This document shows, piece after piece, positions 25,209-35,100 of a stretch of 64,000 nucleotides of DNA. The notes beneath the pieces are model-generated. The model had not been told where the DNA came from. It worked only from the letters and a program-made list of their open reading frames with translations, and did no database searches. This DNA is from Empedobacter brevis_A (lineage in GTDB: Bacteria > Bacteroidota > Bacteroidia > Flavobacteriales > Weeksellaceae). The position numbers were made by a program, and so were the translations under genes. Each line of letters begins with the position of its first letter. The first letter of the stretch is position 1. Where the stretch lies: positions 248,001-312,000 of the forward strand of contig NZ_CBCPHV010000004.1 in the NCBI RefSeq assembly GCF_965118635.1, written 5' to 3'.

Positions 25209-26696
25209 ATGAGTGTTGAAAATTCTGACCCAAAAAATAAAGATGAATTTAATTTAGACGATTATTTAGAAAAAAATAGTCAGATGAATGAAGACGTTCG
25301 TAGTTCCATTGGAACTATGGAACGAACAGGAGAACGTAAATGGGTTTATCCAAAAAAACCAAAAGGAAAGTTTACAACTTATAGGACATATGTTAGTTAT
25401 GTATTGTTAGCAATATTAATCTTAACACCTTTCTTTAAGTTACCAAATGGTAATCCCTTGTTCAAATTTGATGTATTACAAAGTCAATTTATATTATTCG
25501 GATTTCCTTTTTTTACATCAGACTTTTTCCTTTTAGCCTTAGGAATGATTACGACAATTATTTTTATCGTATTATTTACAATGGCTTATGGTCGATTATT
25601 CTGTGGATGGGTATGTCCGCAAACCATATTTTTAGAAATGGTTTTTAGAAAAATAGAATATGCCATAGAAGGAGATAGAGCCAAACAAATCCGATTAGAT
25701 AAACAAGATTGGGACGAAGAAAAGATTCGTAAAAAATTATTGAAGTGGACAATCTTTGCTATTTTATCATTCATTATCGCAAATGTATTCTTAGCCTACA
25801 TTATTGGTGCTGATTCATTATATAGTGTGATAAAAGAAGGACCAGCAGATAACATCGGAACATTGGTTGGATTAGTAATCTTCTCAGCAATGTTTTATTT
25901 TGTGTTCGCTTGGTTCCGTGAACAAGCTTGTACATTAGTTTGTCCTTACGGACGTTTTCAAGGTGTATTAATTGATGCGCATACAATCAACGTTGCGTAT
26001 GATTTTAAACGCGGTGAAGGAACAGCAGGTCGTGCTAAATTCAAGAAGAATGAAGATCGTAAAGCAGAAGGAAAAGGAGATTGTATAGACTGTGGACAAT
26101 GTGTAGCAGTTTGTCCAACGGGTATTGATATTCGTAATGGTATCCAATTAGAATGTGTCAACTGTACAGCTTGTATTGATGCATGTGACGAAGTAATGGT
26201 AAAAGTTGGTTTACCAACAGGTTTAATTCGTTATGCTTCGGAAGACGATATTATCCGTGGTGAAAAATTCAAGTTCACAAAACGATTAGCTGCTTATACA
26301 TTTGCCTTATTATTATTAATTGGAGCAATGACAGCGTTCTTATTCTCTCGTTCAGATGTAGAATCTAAGTACCTTAAAGTTCCTGGAACTGACTACAAAG
26401 TAGAAGGTCAATACTATGTCAACCAGTTCGAATATACGTTGTACAACAAAACAAACGCAGATCAAATTGTAAGTCTTAAATTATTATCTCACAAAGATTC
26501 TAAAATAGAAATGTTTGAAGGAGCAAATAACTTAAACATGGAAAAAGGTCAAATCATTCAAGGAAACTTCTACTTGAAAATTCCTATGAACGAAGTGAAA
26601 TCGTACAAAGAAAAAATAGTGATTGGTTTAGTCAATCAAAAAGGAAAAGTAATCGATAAATACGAAACGAGCTTCTCAGCTCCATTCAAATATTAA
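25209..26696 (+). CDS. ccoG: Cytochrome c oxidase accessory protein CcoG
   Basis: A 495-residue membrane protein with about five helices and cytoplasmic ferredoxin-like clusters. CGWVCPQTIF and ACTLVCPYGRF are the membrane-proximal cysteine motifs; CIDCGQCVAVCPTGI and CVNCTACIDACDE bind the 4Fe-4S clusters. The C-terminal 130 residues form the Ig-like FixG_C domain. CcoG is a cupric reductase that helps deliver Cu(I) to cbb3 oxidase. Confidence 0.95.
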   Translation: MSVENSDPKNKDEFNLDDYLEKNSQMNEDVRSSIGTMERTGERKWVYPKKPKGKFTTYRTYVSYVLLAILILTPFFKLPNGNPLFKFDVLQSQFILFGFPFFTSDFFLLALGMITTIIFIVLFTMAYGRLFCGWVCPQTIFLEMVFRKIEYAIEGDRAKQIRLDKQDWDEEKIRKKLLKWTIFAILSFIIANVFLAYIIGADSLYSVIKEGPADNIGTLVGLVIFSAMFYFVFAWFREQACTLVCPYGRFQGVLIDAHTINVAYDFKRGEGTAGRAKFKKNEDRKAEGKGDCIDCGQCVAVCPTGIDIRNGIQLECVNCTACIDACDEVMVKVGLPTGLIRYASEDDIIRGEKFKFTKRLAAYTFALLLLIGAMTAFLFSRSDVESKYLKVPGTDYKVEGQYYVNQFEYTLYNKTNADQIVSLKLLSHKDSKIEMFEGANNLNMEKGQIIQGNFYLKIPMNEVKSYKEKIVIGLVNQKGKVIDKYETSFSAPFKY

Positions 26697-26699
26697 AAT

Positions 26700-27143
26700 A
26701 TGAAATTAAATTGGGGACATTATGTAGCAATCGCCCTAGGATGTTTTATTATATTCATCCTATCATTGCTATACTTCGCAGGAGATACAGGAGGCATGGT
26801 AACAGAAAATTACTATGAAAAGGAAATCCATTTTCAAGACGAAATAAACGCTGAGAAGCGTGCAAATGCTTTGACCGAAAAACCAGAAATCATTGTACAA
26901 GCAAATGGCTTCTTATTTCAATTCCCAGCCAATACTTCTGCAGACTTTAAAGGTGATATATTTTTAATGCGTAGTGCAGACGAAACAAAAGATATCAAAA
27001 CACCAATTAAATTATCAGACAAGAAGAATTTCTTAGTACCTGCTGTTAAGTTAATCAACGGTGAATACGAATTAACTTTAAGCTGGAAAGAAAATAATCA
27101 AACATACTTGGTTAAAAAGTCAATTCGATGGATTTCACAATAA
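26700..27143 (+). CDS. ccoH: cbb3 oxidase assembly protein FixH/CcoH
   Basis: A 147-residue protein with one N-terminal membrane helix (WGHYVAIALGCFIIFILSLLY) and a FixH-type extracytosolic domain; VTENYYEKEIHFQDEINAEKRA is the family signature. It begins 3 bases after ccoG and its end overlaps the next gene by 16 bases. Confidence 0.9.
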   Translation: MKLNWGHYVAIALGCFIIFILSLLYFAGDTGGMVTENYYEKEIHFQDEINAEKRANALTEKPEIIVQANGFLFQFPANTSADFKGDIFLMRSADETKDIKTPIKLSDKKNFLVPAVKLINGEYELTLSWKENNQTYLVKKSIRWISQ

Positions 27144-27844
27144 TTATTATAGCATTATCCATAGGTCTTACATCGTCCCTACATTGCGTAGGGATGTGCG
27201 GACCTATTGCTTTATCGTTGGGATTAGAATCTCAAAACAAGTTAAAATTCACATTTCGTAACCTCACATATCAACTAGGACGCGTAACAACATATACAAT
27301 TCTAGGCGCTCTTCTAGGATTAATAGGTGAATCGTTTTCATTTGTGGGCTTACAAAATTACCTAAGCATACTAATAGGTGTCCTAATGATCATTATGGTC
27401 ATGATTCCTAAATTCTACGAAAACGGAGCAACACAACTACGTCCCGTAAATGCGCTAATGGTAAAAGTGAAACTTTCTCTTGGTAAATTCCTTATCAAGA
27501 AAGACTCATCCTCTCTATACATCGTTGGACTATTAAACGGATTACTGCCTTGCGGAATGGTCTATGCCTCACTTACAGCTGCCATTGGGCTTGGTTCTGT
27601 GTACAAAAGTGCGCTATTCATGTTCTTCTTTGGACTAGGTACATTGCCTTTGATGTTTGCAACCGTTTTATTTGGTAACTTCTTATCTGTAAAACAACGC
27701 CAAACAATCCTGAAAATATTACCAATCATCACACTTATACTAGGTGTATTATTCATCCTTCGCGGATTAGAATTAGATATACCATACATCTCTCCAGCCA
27801 AAGAAGCACTACAGCTAAACGGTATGGACGAACATTGTATGTAA
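27128..27844 (+). CDS. Sulfite exporter TauE/SafE-family membrane protein
   Basis: A 238-residue protein with about six membrane helices. It carries SLHCVGMCGPIALSL in the first helix region and GLLPCGMVYASL in the fourth, the paired Cys motifs of the TauE/SafE branch that accompanies cbb3 assembly genes and resembles DsbD-like transporters. It overlaps ccoH, so it is coexpressed with the copper-handling genes. The inferred role is in copper or thiol handling during oxidase assembly rather than sulfite export. Confidence 0.82.
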   Translation: MDFTIIIIALSIGLTSSLHCVGMCGPIALSLGLESQNKLKFTFRNLTYQLGRVTTYTILGALLGLIGESFSFVGLQNYLSILIGVLMIIMVMIPKFYENGATQLRPVNALMVKVKLSLGKFLIKKDSSSLYIVGLLNGLLPCGMVYASLTAAIGLGSVYKSALFMFFFGLGTLPLMFATVLFGNFLSVKQRQTILKILPIITLILGVLFILRGLELDIPYISPAKEALQLNGMDEHCM

Positions 27845-27999
27845 TCAGAAAACATATAGATAAGCAAGATTTGACCTTACATATTAAGGGATTATTCATT
27901 AATAAAATCATTGTTAATACTGAAGTAAGAAAACGTTTCTAACTAGATATTTCTATACACAAAACGTCTATTCTTATCCTATTAGCAGTAGAAGATAGA

Positions 28000-28109
28000 A
28001 AGACCTGCGCACCTTTCAAGTAAAAGCTGCGCGGCTTTTGGGTGAAACCTGCGCAGGAGTTATGCAAAAGCCGCGCAGGTTTTGTCTGTTTACTGCGCAG
28101 GTTTCTTAT
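28000..28109. repeat. Array of five 22-base palindromic units
   Basis: The core CTGCGC or its variants begins at 28005, 28027, 28049, 28071 and 28093, exactly 22 bases apart. Unit centres are self-complementary: CCTGCGCAGG in unit 3 is a perfect palindrome, CTGCGCAG in unit 5, and AAAAGC/GCTTTT arms in unit 2. The left half of unit 3 (28045-28054) is a perfect 10-bp complement of 28073-28082 in unit 4. It is much richer in G+C than the surroundings. Function unknown. Confidence 0.8.
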
Positions 28110-28296
28110 CGCAGATAAGCAGAGGCTTAGCGAGGAGATATTTCTTATAAAATCAATCAATAGTAATAACTCTTATAAACCTCATCAATGCTTGAATAAT
28201 TAGAAAGGTGTAATCTGTTCTTTATTGATTAAGATTAATCTTTTTAGATAGTTTATTAACAAAAGAAACGCATTAATCAAATCGTATGAAGAAATT

Positions 28297-28323
28297 AGGT
28301 TATCAACAACTTGTTAATAACCT
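28297..28323. repeat. AT-rich inverted repeat
   Basis: Arms of 13 bases with one mismatch around a single central base. Each arm contains TTAT(C/T)AACAA, a motif that also occurs at 28254-28263. It resembles an operator or a degenerate DnaA-box pair; no function can be assigned. Confidence 0.5.
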
Positions 28324-28539
28324 TTAATCAATTACTACGTAGCTTTCTTCGTTCTGTTCATTAGTTCATAATAGGGGAATACGTTCTAGATAAATCAACA
28401 ATCATGTCTAGCCTAAATAATCCATTCGTGATAAGATTGAATAATAAAGGACAATGTAGTACAGAGAAAATGTTGATCTATATAAAAAGTGGTTATTGGT
28501 TAAGTAATCGATCAACTTTTATCCTTACAAAATAAATTG

Positions 28540-28547
28540 TAATTTTG
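28540..28547 (+). promoter_or_regulatory. Predicted ruvA-sprA promoter (-7 box)
   Basis: TAATTTTG (TAnnTTTG), 40 bases before the ruvA ATG. Confidence 0.5.
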
Positions 28548-28587
28548 GCGTTATCACTATATGTAGCTTAACTAAATAAACGTCAAA

Positions 28588-29169
28588 ATGATAACACAAT
28601 TAAGAGGAAAATTAATCGAGATTTACCCAACAAATGCTGTAATAGACTGCAATGGGATGGGATATTGGGTAAATATTTCACTAAACACGTATTCTACTTT
28701 GGAACACGAAGAGTTGGTTACAATCTTTACTCATTTAATTGTTCGCGAAGATGCTCATATACTTTATGGATTTGCAACGAAATTAGAACGCGAAATTTTT
28801 CAGAAATTAATTAGTGTTAACGGTGTCGGACCAGCTTCTGGAATGATGATTATTTCGACACTTTCTTCCAAAGAAATCGCAACTGCAATAGCAACAGAAG
28901 ATGCCAAACTGTTGCAAAGCGTAAAAGGAATTGGAGCAAAAACGGCTCAAAGAATCATTATTGATTTGAAAGATAAGTTGGATCAAAACTTAATATTAGA
29001 CGTTAATTCTACTTCGGTTAAAAATAAATCTAAGAATGAAGCGTTATCTGCTTTAGAAGTTTTAGGAATTCCTAAAAAATCTGCAGAAAAAATCATGGAC
29101 AAAATCTTACAAGATCAGCCAGAGGCAGATGTGGAATTCTTAGTAAAAGAAACCTTGAAGAAAATTTAA
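28588..29169 (+). CDS. ruvA: Holliday junction branch migration protein RuvA
   Basis: A 193-residue DNA-binding subunit of RuvAB. Domain I is an OB fold (MITQLRGKLIEIYPTNAVID), domain II has two helix-hairpin-helix motifs (VNGVGPASGMMIIS and VKGIGAKTAQRIIIDLKDK), and the C-terminal RuvB-binding three-helix domain is present (EALSALEVLGIPKKSAEKIM). The stop overlaps the sprA start (TAATG), so the two genes are translationally coupled. Confidence 0.97.
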   Translation: MITQLRGKLIEIYPTNAVIDCNGMGYWVNISLNTYSTLEHEELVTIFTHLIVREDAHILYGFATKLEREIFQKLISVNGVGPASGMMIISTLSSKEIATAIATEDAKLLQSVKGIGAKTAQRIIIDLKDKLDQNLILDVNSTSVKNKSKNEALSALEVLGIPKKSAEKIMDKILQDQPEADVEFLVKETLKKI

Positions 29170-32100
29170 TGAAGATTCATAACGAACCAAAAACTATTCG
29201 TAAAGGCTCTACTATAGCAGCTTTGTGTTTTCTTTTTGCAATGGGTACGGCGAGCGATGTTATGGCTCAAGAAAGCGATACGCTTAAGTTTCCTATCCGA
29301 GACCAAAAAGGTGGATTGTTTTTAGATAATCAAATAAAATACGATGTACAATATGATGCGATAAAGCGTCAGTATATTCTATATCCTCAAATTGGAACGA
29401 GTTTAGTTTCCGAACCGATTTATTTGACTCGTCAAGAATACTTGACATTGGTTCAGAATCAAGACATGAAAAATTATTTTCGTGTAAAATCTCAAACCAA
29501 CGATCAGTTTTACCGCGAACAACGTTTTGGAGATAAAGAAGGCAAGAAAGAAGGAAATATTTTACCTAGTTTTAAGATAAAGTCTAAAGCTTTCGAATCG
29601 ATATTTGGAGGTTCAGAAATCTCATTAATTCCGCAAGGTTATGCAAATTTAGACTTAGGTGTTTTCTTGCAAAAGATAGATAACCCAATGTTGTTGCCTC
29701 AGAACCGTCAAACGCTTACAATGGATATTAACCAACGTATGCAATTGAGTATTCTGGGGAAAGTGGGAGAAAATCTTCAAATGAAGGTAAACTACGATAC
29801 GCAAGCTGGTTTCGGTTTCGAAAATCAAATGAAACTTCAATGGAGAAAAGCATTAGGAACTAAACTTGATCCATTTGGAGGAGAAGATGATATCCTACAA
29901 AATGTCGAAGTTGGTAATATTTCCATGCCATTAAGTACTTCATTAATTACCGGAGCACAATCTCTTTTTGGAGTTCGTACTGATCTTAAATTTGGTCGTA
30001 CAAATGTATCGGCTGTCTTTTCAGAACAACGTTCAGAATCAAAAAACATTGTCGTGCAAGGTGGTGGTGTGATGACTGATTTTAAAGTTGCTGCCGAAAA
30101 ATATGAATACAACAGACACTTTTTCTTAGGTCAATTTTTTAGAAACAATTACGATAAAGCATTAGCAAACTATCCTGCAATCAATAGCAAGATTAAAATC
30201 AGTAATATTGAAGTTTGGAAAATAGATAAATCGGGAGGTAATCAACAAAACCGCCGTGCTATTATTGCTTTACGAGATATTGCAGAAGGTGGCACAGAAC
30301 CGCAAAATAGTAGCAATCCGTTGTTTGATAATATTCTTGATAAAAAATTCGAGAAGATTAGTGATGCTAGAAGTTATTTGACTGGACATTCTTTTAATGG
30401 AGAACAATTTCAGGATGGAGAAAACTTTATCGTGAACGAAAATGTTAGAAAACTAGATGCTTCTGAGTTTACTTTTTATCCAAACTTAGGGTATATTTCC
30501 TTGAATACTCCTTTGGTTGATGGTGAAGATTTATTAGCAGTATCGTTCCAATATTCATTAAGCTCTGATCCTACAAAATTGTACAAAGTGGGACAGATGT
30601 CAAATGAGACAGATAAGCCAATTATTGCAAAATTAATTAAACCAAATTCTGCTGTAAATGTGGCTTCGCCAATGTGGGATTTGATGATGAAAAATATTTA
30701 CTCGTTAAATGCTTATGGTGTTTCGAGTGAAGATTTCTTAATGAATATTAATTTTAAGGATAATGGAGAACAATCTTCAGGTAAATTAAATTATCTACCA
30801 AATTCAGCTGTTTCAGAACAATCATTAATTCAAGTTCTGAACATGGATAGATTAAACTCGAATGGACAATTGCAACAAAATCCAGATGGAAGTAAAGGAG
30901 ATGGTTTATTCGATTTTGAACCAGGATTAACAATAGATACAGAAAGAGGAAATATTATTTTTACATCTGTTGAACCATTTGGTAAATATTTGAGTGATAA
31001 ATTAAAAGGGCAAAACGAAGAATATGTTTTTAATCAAATTTATCGTCAATTACCAAACACTCTTCCTGGTGAAAAATTAGCCAATCGTTATACATTAGAA
31101 GGTCGTTACAAAGGAACTGTTACAGATGGTATTCCGTTAGGAGCTTTCAATGTGCCACAAGGTTCTGTTAAAGTAACTTCTGGTGGAGCAACCTTGACAG
31201 AAGGGATAGATTATACAGTAGATTATCAGTTGGGTCGTGTAAAAATTATCAATGAACAATTGAAAAATTCTGGAGCACCAATTAATGTTTCATTAGAAAA
31301 TCAATCAACTTTTAATTTACAGAAAAAACGTTTCATGGGAATTAATGTTGAACATAAGTTTAATGATAAATTTATGTTAGGTGGTACATTAATTAATTAC
31401 CAAGAACGCCCAGTTACACAAAAAACACAATATGGCTCAGAACCTGTGAACAACACAATTTTTGGACTTAATACACAATATAATTCAGAAGCTGAATGGT
31501 TAACTCGTTTAACAAATAAAATTCCAGGAATCAAAACAGACCAAATGTCGAACATTAGTGTTCAGGCAGAAGCTGCTTATTTGATGCCAGGAATGAACAA
31601 AGTTACAGGTGGTTATTCTTATATAGACGATTTTGAAGATGCTCAATCTCGTATCAGTTTATTAGACGCTGGTTCTTGGAAATTTGGTTCAACACCAGGG
31701 AAACCAGCTGGATATTCAGCATCTGCATATCACCCGTTTTTTCCTAATGGAATGAAAAATAACGATTTATCATTCAATAATGGACGTCGTATGTTATCGT
31801 GGTATTCGATAGACCCACGTTTCTATGGGCTTGGAGGAAGTTCACCTTTGACAGATCAACAAATGTCAACGCATATGGCACGTCGTATTAAGTTGAAAGA
31901 ACTTTTTGATCAACGTGATGTGATGGCAGGAACCAATTCGTATATCAGTACATTAGATATGACGTTCTATCCACAAGAAAGAGGTCCTTATAATGTTAAT
32001 CCAAATGCAACCGATACGAAGAATTGGGGAGCAATGATGCGCCCAATTTCTGTTTCAAATTTCAAAGATTCTAATGTTGAATACATCGAATTTTGGATGA

Positions 32101-35100
32101 TGGATCCTTATGCAGATGGAAAAGGAGGTGAAGGTGAATTGTTGGTACATTTAGGAAATGTTTCGGAAGACGTTTTGAAAGATGGTGAAATGATGTACGA
32201 AAATGGATTGCCACATTCTAATAATGGAATTCAAGTCGTTGAATCAAAATGGGGTAAAACGCCACAACTAAATCCAATTTTGTATGCTTTTGATACAGAT
32301 GGAGCAGCCCGAAAACAACAAGATTTAGGATATAATGGATTGACGGATGCTGAAGAGGCTCAACTTTATGGGATTACAAGTAATAATTTGGTAACAGGAG
32401 AACTGGATCCAGCTAACGATAACTATTTATTCTTTTTAGATGATCGTTTTAGAGGAGCTTCAATCGGAAATACAGTGCAAGATCGTTACCGTTATTTTAG
32501 AAATACGCAAGGAAACAATTCAACTGACAATCCGTTACATGCAGCATCTTTAACACCAGATACGGAAGATATTAATGGTGATTTCAATTTAGATCAGACA
32601 GAGAATTACAATCAATATACATTAAAGATTAATCGTCAAACTCTAGAAGATCCTAACAATAAATTTATTGTCGCAAGAAAAACAGTTCAAGGCGAATTTC
32701 CTGATAAAACCAAACATGATGTAAAGTGGTATCAAGTTCGTATTCCTGTTGATAACTTCGATTTAGACCTTGATGGAGATGGAATAGAGGAGCTAAATAA
32801 TGATGTTTCCATTGCGCAAGCGGAGAGTGTATTAACTTCTGCTCGTTTTATGCGTATGGTGATGCGCGGTTTTGAAGAAGAAACAACTATTCGTTTCGGA
32901 ACATTTGATTTGGTTCGTTCAGAATGGCGTCGTTATACTAAAAATATCTACCCTACAATGGGTGGAAATGAACAAGAAGGAGTAAATGTAGATAAAAACA
33001 TTGACGATTTAGAAATAGGTGAGGTAAGTATTGAGCGAAATGGTACTGACCGTCCTCGCTATATGATTCCTCCTGGGGTTTATCGAGAACAAACACAAGG
33101 AACAACAGGATATCAATCTCAAAACGAAGCTTCGATGACTTTGAAGGCAAAGTTTAAACCAGGAAGTACGTCAAAAGCTATTTTCAAGAATACAAATTTA
33201 GATTTGCGTCGATACAAAAAATTACAAATGTTTGTATCTGCTCAAAACTTATTAGATAGAGCCTCAAATGCCGTTGATGATGGAACAAAATTATTTATAC
33301 GTGTAGGTAGTGATTATACAGATAATTACTATGAATACGAGATGCCATTGAAATATACACCAGAAAGTTCTGCAACAGAAAGTACAGTTTGGCCAGATGA
33401 AAACTTTATTGATCTGAGTACAGATTTATTTACAGATGCAAAAAAACAAAGGGATTCTGATGGTTTTAGTACATTACAACGTTTCAATTATGCATTCGAT
33501 CAGGAGAATCCAAATAAAACGGTTTATGTAAAAGGTCGTCCTACATTAGGTAATGTATCTTCGATTATGATTGGAGTTCGTAACACTTCAGGACCATCTA
33601 ATAAAGAGGTTTTACTTTGGGTGAATGAACTTCGTTTAAGTGAAGTTGATAACAAAGGAGGATATGCAGCTTCCGCTAATTTACAGTTCAATTTAGGAGA
33701 TTTTGCAAACGTTCAACTTTCGGGAAGTAAAAGTTCTGTTGGTTTCGGAGCGATAGATCAAGGACCAGCGAGTCGTAATCAAGACGAATCATTCCAATAT
33801 GCATTGAATGTTCAATTGAAATTAGACAAATTTTTACCAGAAAAATGGGGAATGGAAATTCCGTTCGATTTTACAATTCAAGAAAGTTTTGTCGATCCGA
33901 AATATAATCCATTAGACAACGATATTATTTTTGATGAAGCTCCTAATAAAGCAGAATTAGAAAAAGTTGTTCGTACATATACACAATTTAAAAGTTTTGC
34001 TTTTAATAATATTAGAAAAGTTAGATCAACAAAGAATAATAAACCTGCTCGATTCTATGATCCGTCTAACTTCTCGGTATCGATGATGTATTCGGACAAT
34101 TATTACCGCGATATTTACACACAATATAATATTAATCAGCAGTTAAGAGCATCGATTAATTATAATTATGGTTTTAGAGGGAAATCGTACGAGCCATTCA
34201 AAAATTGGCGAACAGTTCAACCAAAAGAAGAATCAGGGAAATATTTACAATTTATTCGTGAATTTAATATTAATCCTTTGCCAACTCGTTTCTCTTTCCG
34301 TACAGAAATTGCGCGTACATATAGCGAAAGACAATATCGTGACATTAGCCAATATTTAGGTGGAGGAAGTTCTTCGAGTTTTATACGCCCAACTTATAGT
34401 AACAATTTCTTGTTCAATTGGCAATATAATTTAGGTTTTGATTTGACAAAATCGTTGCGCTTAGATTTAACATCTTCAACAATGACATTGAATGATGGAA
34501 CCAATTTCCAGCGAGCAGATCAAGATATGATTTGGCAAAATATGTTTACAATTGGACGTCCAGTTCAGTACGATCAGCAGTTTCAGGTAAATTATAAATT
34601 ACCTTTAAAATTCTTCCCTTATCTAAATTGGATGAATGTTGAGGTTGGTTACACAGCAAACTATAATTGGGTTGCGACTTCTACAGCTTACAGAAATTTT
34701 GAGGTAGATGGAAGACCTGTTAATTTAGGAAATGGTACAGCTCAAAATTCGAATTCGATCAACTTGATGGGAGACTTAGATTTTACGAGATTCTATCCAG
34801 AATTTAAAGGATATAAACGTTTCGATTCTATCCTAAAAGGTCGTCGTGCAGAAATCGATTCATTGAATACTGCTTACACCAATTTATTTGCTAAAAAGCG
34901 TCGTACAAATAAAAAATCTGCGTATAAATTCAAACATAAATTTACAGCGAAAGATTATGGATGGATGGTTTTATCATCTTTAAAACGAGCAAATTTTACT
35001 TATAATCAGCGAAATGGAGCTGTAATTCCAGGATTATTATACGAGCCAGGTTTCTTTGGTGTTGATGGTAAAAATGGACCAAGTTTAGGATTTATTTACG

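Larger units (their letters stand above)
27845..28587. other. Gene-free gap with repeats
   Basis: A 743-base gap between the TauE-like gene and ruvA. It holds a five-unit 22-base GC-rich array, an AT-rich inverted repeat (28297-28323), a 12-bp palindrome (28231-28242) and the ruvA promoter. No open frame with convincing coding features was found. It is the only long non-coding stretch of the window. Confidence 0.7.

Noticed and set aside
28000..28109. 22-base periodic repeat as a CRISPR array
   Set aside because: Units abut without unique spacers and no cas gene is present.
27939..28160. A 73-codon minus-strand open frame through the 22-base repeat array
   Set aside because: It is created by the repeat, has no promoter or start context, and its peptide is low-information; treated as non-coding.
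28253..28323. Chromosomal replication origin
   Set aside because: Motifs differ from the DnaA box consensus, and no dnaA, dnaN or similar gene is close; skew could not be computed here.
28472..28516. GTTGATC ... GATCAAC inverted repeat before ruvA
   Set aside because: Arms are only 7 bases with a 31-base spacer in AT-rich DNA; could be chance.
28404..28535. A 43-codon plus-strand open frame before ruvA
   Set aside because: No recognised family, no promoter at suitable distance and no other support; may be chance in AT-rich DNA.
34168..34359. A 63-codon frame inside sprA
   Set aside because: Shadow of the sprA reading frame with no independent evidence.
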